From: Zonotrichia leucophrys gambelii | Taxonomy: Eukaryota > Chordata > Aves > Passeriformes > Passerellidae | DNA length: 64,000 bases | Assembly: GCF_028769735.1 (NCBI RefSeq) | Contig: NC_088177.1 | Span: 20,931,599 to 20,995,598 of the forward strand | Reading direction: 5' to 3' | Shown here: in pieces, positions 13,671 to 27,537 of the stretch | How positions within the stretch are numbered: position 1 is the stretch's first letter | Layout: every line of letters begins with the position of its first letter | Made by a program: the position numbers and the translations under genes | The notes under the pieces: generated by a model | Seen by the model: the letters and a program-made list of their open reading frames with translations, nothing else | Database searches by the model: none | Told to the model about the DNA's origin: nothing

Positions 13671-16600
13671 TTGTTCTGCTAGGAAGAAAATCCCATGTTG
13701 GTGTCGTTAGGAACTTGTTGGAGAGTTTTGCTCAGAAATGGCTTAAAAGGCAGCTGTGAGGAGCAAATTCTCACAGCTTGTTTCTGTAAACAGCAGAAGT
13801 TCTCAAATTGTTTTTAATAACAAGTAAATATTTTGTGTTTAGATAAAGTGTGAGAAAGCAGAAGTGACAAACTTGAAAGCCTTGAGAACCTTTCATACCA
13901 GGGTTCTCCAGTAGTTTTCTCATAACAAGTAAATATTCTATCTTTGGCTGTTTTGAGAAAGTAAAAGTAAGTTTTGAGAACACAAATCTTAGTATTGAAA
14001 ACAAAAGCAGGGGTTAGTGTGTAATCTCTGACCTATCGTGAGCTCAGATGTTGCAACATGCATGAACTTAATTAACACAGTTATATAAAGTGACTAATTA
14101 AATCAATAAACGAAGTCAATGCTGATCAACAAAAGTGAGTTGTCTTCCTTCACTTCAATAGGAACTATCACTCTGTTTAGCAGGAGCTGGTGACAAAATG
14201 TGGGAGGGAAAATCTGTTAATTCGAAGGCCACAAATTTCCTGAAAGAAACTGCATCACCTTCCTAAACCATTCAGTGCATGGGAATTCTCTGTGTTCTCT
14301 TTGAGATGTATGACTGCCACTATATTGCTGGGGTTGAATTTGTTTGCCCATCTGATAGCTGCCTGGGGGAAACTATAGTGCCTCGTTTCACATCTTTCAA
14401 AATATAAATCTACACCAAGCCATGCAGAGACATACCAAGGCTATGTACTGGTAGGGCTCTGAATACTGTTTATCCTGAAATCTTTCTTCTCCTCTGTAAG
14501 GTTTCCTTTGTCACTGATGTGATCTCTTCCTGTTGAGGAAACAGGCTCTCCTCAGAACACAAACATCTCCTAGGCAGCAATTAAGAGCTCTGTTGTGCCA
14601 ATCACAAGTTTTAACCCTGTTGTTCTGACACCATTCTAGAAACTCTGCTTCTTCCCAAATCATGCTGACAGTGCCACACTATTCCTCGCACTGTAAAGGA
14701 CCAAGGTAATGAAGCTTTTTCATAATCTCAAAAAGCCCTGTGGCAATAGGCTTTAGAGCCTTCAAATCCCATATCCTGTGGAGGGGAGGGAGGGAGAGCG
14801 TTGCCTTTTTTCATAGTGAAGAATTTGATCAATGAGCCAAAGGTCCAGAGGCTTTATGCACACCAGACCACCCTCCTCAGTGTGGACTGCTCAAGTCTAC
14901 ATTTTCTTTACCCTCATGAAACCAAAATCGCCCCAGGAACTGTTAAAATGGGGAATTATGAGAATACAGCTCAGCAACTTTGTTCCTGTAATGTTCTTCT
15001 CATGCTGCAATTATTGGTAAAAAAAAGTATCTCCCTGTCATCTCATAGATCCAGGATTTTATATAATGAATTTTTGTGACTTTTTCAGGTCTTTCACTTG
15101 AAGTGTAAACCAGAAATAATTGTTTATATGTCATTCAGAACAGACTGATGATAATAATTCTTGTATGCATATGTATGTGAATATATATATGCAAAATATT
15201 ACATAATATACAGAGAGTATTTGTTTATATATAATATAAAATAGTGATTATACTTTTTTCCTTATCATCTGTAACTCTAGGACACACAAGTGGCAATTGC
15301 TACTGAAGTTTTCAACTATCAGTCGAGCCAGTTCTCAGAAGCCAAAACCACAAATGTGTCTAAGCAGTTTGTAGAACATCAGTAATGTCTACAACAAGGA
15401 TGTCTCAAAGGCCCTCTGGGCTGGCTGCTTCTTCTCACTCAGGCAAAGACAAGGGTATATCAGCAACCATGGCTATGGCTGCATATCTGGTGTTATCCAC
15501 CAGCTTTTCTCACTGAAGAAACCTTTCACATCTGAGTAACATCTGATCTAGAGATCCACTGATGAAAACACTATGAGCATATGAGTGTGCCACACATTAA
15601 AAACCAAACAAAAACGGTCTTTATCTTTTTGGGAGAAAACCATCTCAATATTGGTCTGCACAGTGTTTGGAAATGATATGATTTTACCGTGCATGGACTT
15701 TTAACAGATTACCTTTAGTCCTAATTTTTATAATTATGCACAATGAGATCTCCAGTTGACATAAGAGACATAGACATGGTTGCAAGACATAGATTCTTGA
15801 CTGTGTTACCCAAAGTTCACTGGGCACATTCTCTTTTTATGTGAGAATATTACATGGCATAGAGTCCGTAATGCCTTGCCCCCACTTTGCACTGCTCAGG
15901 TTGTTACCACAAGGGTACTGGATCCTGAATGGGGGCTTGTCCTCTTGTCCTTCTTCCAGGAGGGCACCTCTGCCTTGAGAGACTCCTTGGTTTCATTGTC
16001 TGTTTCCATGGAGGGAACCCACAGGTGAAAACCCAGGCTGCAGGATGTAAGGAAATAGCCAGAATAGGAAAACCCATCACATACAAGCCTGAATACAATT
16101 ATGGGGCGCCCAAATATATCTTGGGTCCCAAACTATATTAGGGTGCTCTGAACCCACCTGTCATTGCAGGGGGAAGGGTCCGTCATAATTTCTTATTATG
16201 GGGACCTTGTCATGACAATTGTGCTACCCCTGCTACAATGATCAGTCATATCTCAGGAGTCAGGTAACAAAGTTATCTTGTTCAGTTTTCAGCTCAGTTT
16301 GGAACTGGGATTAGGGGTGTCCATGAGTTGGAAGAGGAAAGGAGCATCAAGCCCAAGGAGCACAGCATTTCTAGGCAGACCCTGTTCCCCTCCCAGCAGC
16401 AGAAGGATTGCCAGTATCTGAGGGGAAAGTACTGAGCTGTGAAACTGGAAAGTGGAATTTGCTGTGGCTTATTTGGAATCTTCTAAGTTCCCAAGGGAAG
16501 CTCACAGACTCTTAGCTGATGTGATACGGAAATTACTTCTATGTTCTGCACAGTACCCACACTGTCTGCATCTGAAGTAAGTGGACTCCAATTGCCCAGA

Positions 16601-19600
16601 TACACCCATCACAGTTTGTACTTTGTGGTCAACAGGTTTTGGCACAAGGGCTGTTTGTAGTGAAGCCACACTTGCTGTGACTTCGCAGAAAACACAGAGG
16701 CAGCAGCTGAAGTGACATTTCCATGGCTGTGGCCTCCAAGCCAAGTGAGCATTACCCATTTATAGCTGGGCTAGCTTGGAGCAGGTGGAGTTCAGGAGAT
16801 GTGTGTAGATGGGGAAGACTTGTGATTTTATTCTATTTAAGTAATGTGTACCAGAAGGCCTGAAAGGAGGGGTCAGGGTCTTGCTATACTTGCACAGCAT
16901 AACACTCCCCAGCTGAGGAAACTTCAAATTAAAGGCAGGAGACAAATCTGAAGCAATAGGAGGGAAAGAATGAAACAGACAGAAGAGAGATCAAAATTAT
17001 TTGAGAGAAGTATCATTTATCTCCCTTGATTTTTCTTTAGGAAAAGAAAGAGAATATATATTTGTTTGGCAGTGTGATGGGCTTATAAGGAAGTGTGCAT
17101 CAATTCTATGCTCCTTAGAAACACTTCTGCATATTTGATGGATTGAATTATTTGATCATCAACATCTCGATGTGCTTAGATAAGATACAACTTTCAAAAA
17201 GAGATTTAGTTTGTAGGGGTTTTGGTTCCTGGAAGCTGTGTGATTTATCATTCACTTAAGTGCTACTTTAATCTTGGTAATATTGAAGTTTCTATTCTCA
17301 AAATACACCCAATCTTGATAAAAGATTCTCACTGTTGCTTTACCAAAGATAAGTGTTGCTGAAGTTGCTGATTTTGGTCCCAGGCCATCACAAGAAGCTG
17401 TCTGGGTTTGTTGAGAAGGCAGACTGCTGGTAGCATCATATGCTTGCTTTGAATACAATCAGGGGGAGACTATCATCTCCTAACAGATCTGCTTACTCTG
17501 TGCCTTTAGGGTTGTACATATGTAGTTTCATTATGAAAATATTTCACTTATTTTTTGATGCTGGTAGCCCCACAGAGCAGAGGCACATTGAGAAATGCTT
17601 TTTTGGCTGGCCTCACCAGCTGAACTTCCAAACAAGGCCTTGATTGTCCACCTGTGAACTCACATTGCTATTATCTTCTGTGTTCCTTTGCAAACGTCAT
17701 TATCTGTGATGTTTTGCAGTGCTGCATGGATACCCTAAACATTGCTCTGTATATGTTCAGTGGACTCTCTTGGAATTACCAACAGGTGCAGGTGTCAGAA
17801 GAATTGTGCTGTAAACCCAGATCCACATATGCAAAATCACAGACCAGCTGCTTTTCATGCTCTTTGCATTGGTTCTCAAACCTTTTTGATGTAGAAGAGG
17901 CAACTATGTAAGCCTGTTGAGAAAGGGGCTGGCATCAAGAGACTGTTTTCTGCCATTTTCAACTGGGTTATTTACTGTGCTGAAGTCGCTTGCTGGTAGT
18001 CAGAGAAATCGGTGAAAATTTATGGTCCTGCAAAAACTTGGAGAAAGTTAGCCCTGATTGTCCAATCCTTACACAGGACCCCAGAGTGCTGCCTGGAAGG
18101 GAAATTCCCAGGGACCTCTAATGGGGGGGAGGGAGACTTCAGTGGGAGCTTTACTGCAGCAGTGCTGGAACTGGTCTGAAGAGTTGTTAGCAGTTACCAC
18201 ACAGAAACCAGAGAAAACCAGCTTGACTCTTCATTTTATTTGAGTTACCTCTTAAGTTACCTCTGCAAATAAAGGGACTAAATCTGGCTTAAATCTTTAA
18301 GCAAATCTGATAAAAGGCACAGAGCTTTATCAATTTTTTTATTACAAGTTCATCCTGAAATTAATGTGAAATTTACATTATTTTGATGTCAAATCAAAAG
18401 TAGCCAGATGGGGCAAAAAATATTCAGAGTTTAGTTTTATTTTAAACAAATTGGACCTGAATCTCACCCTTGGTTAGGAAGTCCAGATCATTTAACTTTT
18501 GCTTAGTTTGGGGTTTTGTTAAAGTTTATCTGTACAGTTTGCACTGAAATAAAGTGCCTTTGCAAAGCTTTACTTGAATATGAGTTATCAACAAGTTTGA
18601 CTCCTCCTCATCCATTTAGCCTCCTAGAATTTTCCCTTCCTCATTTCAGGGGACTCAGCTCAGTTTGCAGGCATTAAGCAAACATTTCCTGAAGTTCAAG
18701 CAAAGGATAGTTCTCATCTGGCTTGTAGAGCTGGGCTCATCTCTTTCACCCTGCTTCCTGTATGAGCAGAGTTACGTGCAAAGCCCTTTCTTGTGTTCCT
18801 TCCCTTCAGAACTGCAGCACCAGGAGCAGATGTGCCTGCAGGAGAGGAAATTAAGCATTGGTATCACAAGGTCCCAGGTGGGAATTCTGTAACCCAGCAG
18901 TGAGGTAGCAGAAGGGAGAGAAGAGGAAGAGAACAAGACCCCCCTTTTCCTCATACGCATGCCTGAAACCTTACCCCTACGAGTACCCCACTAATTCTGG
19001 AGTCCCTTTCCTGCATCCCTCACTCACTGAAAGCTTACTGCCAGCCTGAATTTTGCCTCTATGAGGGGCAGTAACTGTGGTAGCTCTAAACATGCTTGGT
19101 AGTTTCCTTACCGCAGTGTTAGTCTCAGACACAGGAGAAACAGGAAACACTGGTGATGGGTAAGATACCAGACGATGTATAAGATGGTTGCATAAAACCC
19201 TCACAAAGTTCCAAACTTTCATAGGTGTTCCTTTGCCCTTGGCAGATATAGGCCACTGCCTCTTTGCAGGCGCAGAGTGTAGCCAGGATCCAGATGCAAA
19301 ATGCCTAATTAGGTGATTTATAATTGTGTCAGTAGCATGTGACTCACCCAATGCAGAGCATTTTGCTGAGCGTACACCTGGTTATCAAATAACCCCTCCC
19401 ATGAGGGGAGAATTAAATGACCTGAAACAGGCTGAAGGTTCAGTGGGGTGAGGGAGAGTATGGGAGAGAGAAACCCCTGTAGTTCACTAGTCACTGGCAG
19501 TCACCTGGGAAAGGCAACGCCATAGTTCTGGTTAAAAATCTGGGTTTCGTACTTTAACCCTGAATTCTTCACACAAAGTTCATTAGCAGTCCTTGGGATG

Positions 19601-21492
19601 ACACTGTGAGGGTGCAACCAGTCTGTGACCCACTGCAGGGGGTCACTGTGAAGGGATGAGACACCACAGTACTGCAGGCAGCTGTGGCATCCTCTGCCCA
19701 AGCCAAGCAGCTGGATATCAGGTTGGAGAAGCCTGAGTGTTTCAGATCCCACAGGACATCAATATCTTACTGGAGAATGAGCCATGTTCTAGGTGTATGT
19801 CCTATCCATTTTTTAAAAATCCCTTTCTGACATTAAAGCCATTTATCCTGTGACAACATTTATGAATTGAACTGCTGGAGTATGGCTATCATATCTAGGC
19901 AGAGGAATAGCACTTTTCTGCTATTGGGTTCTTAGGACAACATCTCTGAGCAGCTCGAGGTGCCACAGACACAAGCAGGTCCTTTGTGAATTGTTCAGTT
20001 GCACCTAAATGTCAGAAAATTACCATTGTTGCCCTTGCTTTAGACTCAGATTATTTATCTGCATTTGCCATCACCACGGAAAGCAGAGAAAGTGTACCTT
20101 AAAAATTACTGAGAAACGATTCCATGACCATGGTGGGATCCACCACTTCTTGATGGGATGCTTTGGTGAGCCATCAAAGTGTTCTGACTGAAAGCCTGCA
20201 TTTTAAAAATGTGTTTTACCTTAACTACTACTACCTTAACTGTAGTGATGTTTCTCTGCTTGTTTTTCTTCACAGCTCTTGTTTTTATTGGTGTCTACTG
20301 ATGGAACGCTTTTTGTCACGGAAAGGGAAATGGGTCACCATTACCAGAACACTGTTCAAGTCTCTGCAATGTCACCCTGGTTTTATAAGATTTTCTAAGC
20401 CTTCTGATGTTGACATTCTTGTAGTGAACTTTCTCACACACTTTCTGTAAATAACTCATTGTTTTGCATTCCTTTATGGAGAAGAAGAAAGTTGATGGAC
20501 TGTTGGTTTGACCAGTGTCATTGGAGAGGTGGCATTGTCACCTCCATTTCGCTGTCACTTTTGGAAAATTATAAATGTTAAAGTCAGAAAATAAACTTCC
20601 CCTTTTTTTCTTCATCTTAAGAACAGCGGTGTGAGCTTGTGTTCTTTCGTGTCCTATAGTGACACTGCAAGATGCCTTGGCTTGTTCTAATTACAGAAGG
20701 AGAGCTGGGATCTGCGTGCTGAAGGCATTTGGGTCACTTGGTGACTTTTGTTTAATAATTGTGCCTACTGGCAAGATTTTTCTTAAAACATACAGAGGCC
20801 TTTCTCACTAAATAAAACATATATTTTCTTCATCTTGACTGAAAAGGATACTTCTCTTACTCAAATTTTCAGTGGAAATTATGAATCATGAGCCACTATT
20901 CAACATGGGTGGCTGTTTTCTTTAGTATGTCTCTATTTTCCAGTAAAGAGCATACTTTTTTCTTTGATCTTGAAACAGAAAGATTACCAACAGAAGTTAG
21001 TAGGAAGATAAAACAGGGTCTGATTCATCTGTGTTGGATTCCTGATGCAGATCAAGCTTCCTTTATCTTTTGAAGCTGGTGATGGTGCAGTAGAAATGCT
21101 TCATACTGCTTTGCCTAGACAGTGTGAAAAAGAAAGAAGGAAATGCAGACAAGATGCTCAGCAGCATCTCTTGCTCTGCCTTGATGTGTCTCCTTAGCCA
21201 GGCCAGACTGCTGCAGACCACTGAGGGTGCCTGTCTGGCTGACAGCACAGCCCTGTCAGGGGCTGAGCAGCTCCTTTACAGGTGCAAAACCGTGGGAACA
21301 GTTTGGGAGGAGTGTCTACATCAGACCCTCATACAGATGAAGCCCCAGGCCAGTGACTGTTTTGCTGAACAAATATGTTGTGCTTGAAAGAGATCCTTAT
21401 TCACTGGCTGCATGTTTTAATCAAAAAAAAAAAAAAAAAAAAAAACACTCATTTTTTGAGTAAAAAGCATGGCTTTTCTTAGAAGCAAAGTA
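13671..21492. other. Intergenic DNA, no gene recognised
   Basis: No gene is supportable. The stretch holds a diverged local duplication at 13816-13983 (listed), a GGGA-type run near 14783-14796, a TA-rich patch near 15180-15240, and an A-homopolymer of about 23 bases near 21423-21445. A block at about 16090-16230 ('ggggcgcccaaatat...') looks repeat-like, but I could not assign it to a family. Confidence 0.55.
13816..13983. repeat. Diverged direct duplication, 105-bp offset
   Basis: The core 'ataacaagtaaatatt' occurs at 13817-13832 and again at 13922-13937. In both places it is followed by a similar string ending in 'tgagaaag' and then 'ttgagaac'. The offset is 105 bp. This looks like an old tandem duplication with substitutions and a shorter second copy. 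Confidence 0.65.
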
Positions 21493-22113
21493 CTTTTTTG
21501 TCTGGTTATCTCGGCTGTTTGAGGGGCCTGGAAAGGCCCGGGGTGGCCTTGGGGCAGCCCGCGTATCGAAGGACGAGAAGAGGTTTCAGTTTTTCTTTCG
21601 GTTTTTATGTTTATTAGTTGTTTATCTAAAAGATGTTCTTTCAGCCGAACAAAGATCTGCTCAGCAGTCAGCTATGGGCACACTGTCTGCCCTCCCGGGC
21701 AGTTACGTATCTTTATACTCATTGTTACGTGTACAATATTTATCATTTTTCCCTAATACCATCTATTCTTATAACTCGGTGCACTCTCAGTAATAACTAA
21801 TCTAAGAGTGCCACTGTGGCTAAAGAAGATGGAGGAGAAGAGGAAGAAGAAGAAGGACAGGACACACCCCAATTCTTCTATCTTACTCTTCTAAACCCCC
21901 CTGTACATAAATCTTAAACTCTGTGTCTCACCTTCTAATTAACTAATCCCTTCACCATTCACCTGGTGAAGCCCTCATCCTTGTCGTCTCTTGTGTAGGA
22001 CTAAAGTCTAGCCACTAGACACTTCTGGCAACATTCTAAGACTCCCGAGCCCCCCAAGGTGGTCTCGGAGGCTCAGCATCTCAAGACTGAGATCTTGAGA
22101 TCCGACACTTTTT
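21493..22113 (-). mobile_element. Solo LTR of an endogenous retrovirus
   Basis: The LTR body is 21499-22107 (609 bp). It begins TGTC and ends GACA on either strand, and is flanked by the 6-bp direct repeat 'cttttt' (21493-21498 and 22108-22113), as expected of a target-site duplication. Orientation is minus: a TATA-like 'GTATAAAGATA' lies near 21711, and an AATAAA signal follows at about 21610, inside the R/U5 side. A CTTCTTCTTCC-type pyrimidine run lies on the minus strand near 21830-21860. No gag, pol or env is seen next to it, so it is probably a recombination remnant. A 6-bp duplication is common for betaretrovirus-like (ERVK) elements. The family assignment is an inference. Confidence 0.85.
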
Positions 22114-25100
22114 TCTCTGGAAGTATGCCTTAAAGATGCTTATTGTAGCCTACAGAAGGTCTGTAGGTGATAGAATTGCTGTCTGGCTAAGGTTTTATGA
22201 ATCAACAGGGTGGATGTCAGGTATTTTTCTGGAAGCTACCTGTCCCACAGGAAGGATTTGCCAACTTCTATTGCAAACAGGCTCTGTCATGGTCGTGAGA
22301 TATCGCAGCTCCCCAGATAGTAAATCTCCTTTCATTTAGATTTTCTTTCCTACGCTCCTCAAACCCACACAGCCCTCTAACACAGCTGTTACAATGTCTC
22401 TAACCTCTCTTTCATGACCATAGTATAACCAAGCAGGGCCTTCTGCCAGGCCCTTCCCCTGAGTTCCCCTTTTCTACTCAAGCGAGCCACTGTAAAGTCC
22501 TGCTGGTGTCCTGGAGCACTACCCTGCTGCAGGAGGGGAATTCCTGCTTGGGCTTCTGAAGCACAGGCATTAGGAAGAGCCAGAGCATGGAATGAGGTTG
22601 ATTTTCATGGAGCTGTGGCTGTGACTGAACAGCAGAGACACAGCCAGGAGCAGGGACAGAAATGCAAGCATTGGTCTGGCTCTCAAGGATGTAGGTAGCA
22701 AGAGCTACTGAGGTCTAGCTCCATTTCATGAGAGCAGCAGCACTAAGCTCTGGTTAGGGCGATCCTGTTGTTCCTTTGGCTCATGGTGCTGGTCCTGCCC
22801 AGCTGTGTGGTAGCCCCCTTGAAAGGAGCATCAACACAGGCAGTTCTGCTGGCACTCAGCCAAGTGCTTAATGCAACATCTACTGTTTCACTCAGGCCCA
22901 AAAGAGCCTTGATGAACAAATAATTTTTTTTTGGGGGGGGTGTTCAGTTTGTTGTTTTGGGTTGGGTTTTTGGGGGTGGTGGGGGGGCTGTTTTTTGTCA
23001 GAGGGATAATTACTTGACTGAATAGACAAAAACAAGTCCCTTACACTTTGTGGAGGAAAGTGGCCAGCTAAAGGACTGAGAATCCCAGTTTTGAGCTTCT
23101 TCCTCTTGTGTTTGGCCCCAGGAGCCTGAAAAGTCTGAGTGCTCTCATACTCCATAGATCATGTTCAAACTGCCACCCTGGGAAGGCCATGTGCTCCCTC
23201 CCGCTCTCATCAGCTGGAGCTAATGTATTTCCACTTTTCTCAGTGTTTCAGAGATTTTTCCAGAAGAACCCTAGGGCAGCAAAAGAGTCTTCCTTCTTAT
23301 CAGGTGAAGAGGTAATTCCCCCTTGCAAGTCTTTGCACGATCCAGATGTTAAATCCTGGCCTCAATTTTGAGAGATGCAGTACAATATATAAGCTGCAGT
23401 GAAAGTTGCTGCTACAGAGCATTGAGACAGGGATGAAATATCATTGGTGATGGATTTGCCAACAGTGTGCTAAAATCTGGGAGGAGTGTTGCAGGATTTA
23501 ATACGTGGAGGATGTCTGATATTTCAAAGTTGTTAATGTTTGCAGTTTTTAAAAATGATTTTGCTTGATGTGTGCAGCAGCTAAATCTTTCTTGTTGATA
23601 ATCAGAGCTGATTTATCTCTTTTTAAAAATTGATCTCAAGCAATACAAGATCTTATTACTCCCAAGAGGAATTAAATAGCTCAGGCATACTCATTTAGAC
23701 GAAGTTCACCCCCTGACCCCTTATTCATATCTCCAGTTCATACCTGTCCACTTCATTTTGCCAGAAAAGCTGTTTAATCCTTCCTGTTCCTCCCTCTGCT
23801 CCAAGCAACCCCACTCACTGAATTGAACTCCCAATCACAGAACATAAATACAAACTTTCATCTCTTAAGGAAATAGGAAATTTTTATCTCAGTGGGTAGA
23901 CTGCTATAACCATGATGGACTGGACAACTTAAGGGACTTGGTATACAGAATATCTCAGTGCAGTTAAAGTCAAATGAAGGCAGAGACTTAGATCCAGCTC
24001 CCCAGTAAATCTTGTATGGGCAGAAGTCCCTACTGACCACATAGATTATTTTTAATTAACTATTTTCAAATGCCTGTTTGGTTGGGGTTTTTTCCTGTAT
24101 TTTTCTTCATGGCAACTTATAGATTCAAATGTAGAGGGAATTTCCCACATTATAAAACACGTAATGAATAATGTTGAGTGATATCTTCAGTACCAATCCT
24201 TATTTTGATTCATTTGTTTGCTTTACTCAAGTTTGGGAGCCTCTTTTCCCCAGCCTTAAATAAACTTCTTAAAGCCTGTAAGAAATATGATAAAATTTAG
24301 AGCTATTTGAACTTTGAAGTCAATGAAATATATGTATTAAGGGAAAATGGTCCTCTTAGTGTCATTTCATTCCCTAGCCTATATATTAGATATGAAACTG
24401 CAGTCTTAAAGCTAATCATTAAATTCCAAGAGCATTCATACTTAGGTTAATGACTCAGCTTGGGAAGATAAACTTGGGAAATACATATCAAGTCTTGCAT
24501 TTCAAGCCATCTCAAGATATACAGGTACTCAAATTATGATATATTTATCTTTTATCCTTCCTCCAGAAATAGTCTTTTCCCAAAACTGTGAGTTTCCAAA
24601 GATAGATTTTACTTTTTGAAATAATGACCTGTTAGAATATCAGGCTTTTAGTTTAGTCTTACTGACTGTTATTTTTTATTTTCTTTTATTTTAGTCCTTT
24701 CTTGTCACACAGTCTATAGACTTGGTTCATTATATTTTTACATAGTTTTTTCTTTTTTTTCTCAGTTTGTCATCCTTTATCTTCTTCCAGCTCCTTTTGA
24801 TTTGGAGGTATTAGGAAATGGCAGAAAGAAATTGAAAAATGTCCCAAAATAATCTGGGACATTATAAGCATACTGCATAAGGGATTAAAGGAAAGAAAGA
24901 AGATATGGGACAGAATGAAAAAACACTTTCTCATTAAAACAATAGGAAATAAACACATGCAAACAATGTCATTATGTCACTATCTAGAAACAGGTCCAAA
25001 TTTTTGGTTTACAGTTTTTAATTTTTTTTTCCTAAGTCCTTTTCCTGTTATCCACTAATATGCTACACAGGGATGAACTGCCCTGCACTCTCTCCCCATT

Positions 25101-25180
25101 GTGCTGTGGATTTTACTGAGATTAATTCTTTCACACGACACGCATGCATGCATGAAGGTTCTTATGGACACATATGGCAT
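22114..25180. other. Intergenic DNA downstream of ICOS
   Basis: No gene is recognised. A G-rich run with quadruplex potential is listed at 22933-22987. The rest is AT-rich unique-looking sequence with T-tracts near 24750 and 25020. Confidence 0.55.
22933..22987 (+). repeat. G-rich tract with G-quadruplex pattern
   Basis: Runs of G occur at 22933-22940, 22959-22961, 22964-22966, 22972-22976 and 22981-22987. The last four are separated by loops of 2, 5 and 4 bases and fit the G3+N1-7 quadruplex rule on the plus strand. Function is unknown. It may be simple-sequence expansion. Confidence 0.7.
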
Positions 25181-27537
25181 AATTAAAAAACTGTTTTATT
25201 AAGAACAAAAAAACCTTTTTCCAAAAAGAAAGGAGTAATGGAACCTGAAACTTCCACAAACTTTGTTATAATGAATATAAATCATCTATCTCTCCAGTGC
25301 AGGATGTATGTATTTTGAACTGCTTTGTTCAGACTTCCATCATTTGTTGTTTATCCAGCTGCATCCTAAGGAAAACCTCAAGTTTTTCCTTTTTTTCAGA
25401 AACTCTTTATTTCTTGAATTTCCTTCTCAGTCTGGTGAAAGGTTTCAGAGGATAAGACTCTCCACTCTTAATAAGATCTTGCATGCAGTTCTTCTCATAG
25501 GTAGTAGATGTTAGCTATTTTCACCAATAATTTTCAAACACAGTAATGTCATTAATATTTTTTATAAATCATGAAATCAATGTATTTATGGACGTACAGA
25601 GGCAAGCTTAGTTTGCTGAGGAGGTCAAGTAATTTGTCAAAGAATGGTGGGAGAAAATGTAATGTGACCCAATACACCAGGGTTCCCCTCTCCATCTCTG
25701 CCTAGGAGCTGGTTAGCTCAGCAGGGCTGTGTAATTGGCAGTCCCTGCCTGATTTGATGCTTTATTCATTTTCAGAGTCACAGTTTGCAGTTTGCACCTT
25801 CTCTCTGCACTACTTCTGTCTATCCAGGTGTTTGTTGAGGAAAGCCCTTTTCTTGATGTACCAGCTTATTTCCTCCTTGTCCCCATTTGCCCTATCAAAT
25901 TTGAAACCAGCCTTCTGTGTGCCAGAAAAGCAGGCTGTTTATCTCCCTCAATAGCATCCTCTGACTAATATTTGGGGTTTTCTGATGTATTATAGAGAGG
26001 TTTAGAACCAATGTACCACTCTGGTTCCGGCAGCACAAAGGTGTCTGGCAAGATATGCAGGCTGGATTCACAGCTGGTCATTTATGATCAGTTTTGATGC
26101 ATTTCACATGGAGCATGAAGGATTGATCATTTCATTCATATCATAGGCTCTGAGCAATTTGAGGCAGGTCAAGTAACCCCTGAACCCTCTGGGGAAGTTG
26201 TAAATGTTTCATGTCAAATGGCAAGAGGAAGATAATGGCAATGCAGAGTCCATGAATATCCTGGCCATAGGGACTGTGTTGTGTTTGTGTTGCAAGACAC
26301 GAAAAGGAGAGGTTGTGCCTCTAGTTTAGACACAGATATTGTAGGTTTGAACTGACCTAAGGAGCAATTGCAGCCTTACAATATATCCATTTTGTAATAC
26401 ATTCCTCTGTTATTAAAAGCATTCAGGATTTCGTTAAATAAGAGGAGCCCCAAGATGTGAATGGCAAAGATGTATTGACAGCACAAATACAAAAAATGCA
26501 GATGCACATAACTGAGACAGGGTATCACAGAGAAATCTCTGCTGTCTCAGGTTTTGTTCCCCTGCTAAACTAACCCTAACAAAAGGGCATGTGCAATACA
26601 TGGCAGTATGGCTATACCACAAGGGCTGGCTTTGGAGGTAGTCTTTTTTTTGTCTCCAGTGGAAAGTTTATCATAAAGGAGACTAGAAAATAAAAGTTCT
26701 TTCTGTAGCAGCACTACAGGAATCTTACATTTTCTTCAACTAAAAGCTGACATCTTTAACTTGTTATCATTTCACGTCTGTGAGTCAGTGGATCAAGCAG
26801 GGTTCTGGTTCACAAACAAGACTAGAGCAAAACACAGCTCAGAACAGTACTACAGTGGGTGTCACATGACTGAGCACAGGGCCGTCATGAGAGCTCAGGG
26901 AGGCTGGGAAAGATAGGGAAATGCTAATTTCCCATTGTCCAAGTAGCTGGAAAACTGGTTCCAAAATTTCCATGCAGCAAGCAACTTATACCTAGAACAG
27001 AAATGGAGAATCAGTTATGTGCAGCCTTCATATGTCTGAATAAGTCCAAATTCTGCTTCTGTTCTGTATCCAGAACTGCTTGTGTAGTAGCTTCTGTAGG
27101 GCTTAAGTAGTTAAGGAAGCTACTCATTCTCTGCAGAATATTTGCCCGTAGCCAGTAACACTCATAAATCTAGTAAATCGCTTCCCCACAGAGATTTTTT
27201 GGTACCAGGCATCATCTCAAGAATCTGAACAGAACAGTTTTGCATCTCTTCCTCATGCGTAAGATCATTGCTTTGCACAGACATGAAGCACTGGCATTTC
27301 TAGGAACCAGTCCACCACTATGATTTGAAAGGTTTCCAGAGATTTTGCTTTTAGTTTTGTCTTCTTGCAAGGTGGCAGCACGATCTCCATTAACAAGCTA
27401 TTGACACAATCCCACCCAGGCATGCAGGCACCCACCCAGAATCAGTGGCAGACACAGCAAGCAGTTTTTCCCCTCTTCCCCCAAGAGAAAGCCTTGCAGC
27501 AGACACAAGCAGAGGTACAGTCGGGCTTAACACAACC
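25181..27537 (-). other. ICOS: Probable ICOS 3' UTR and flank
   Basis: No competing open frame of interest occurs between the ICOS stop and the AATAAA candidates, and the extent depends on which poly(A) signal is used. I looked for the Roquin stem-loop consensus (TTCYRYGAA) on the transcript strand and did not see a clear match. Confidence 0.4.
25195..25200 (-). terminator. ICOS: Candidate ICOS poly(A) signal
   Basis: AATAAA on the minus strand, about 2.3 kb beyond the ICOS stop codon. A long 3' UTR is known for mammalian ICOS. Alternative AATAAA hexamers lie at 25406-25411 and 25761-25766, and the sequence alone cannot decide between them. Confidence 0.35.

Noticed and set aside
16090..16230. 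Block with 'ggggcgccc' considered as a retroviral primer-binding-site region
   Set aside because: The match to a primer-binding site is poor, and no LTR ends or target-site duplication could be found around it.
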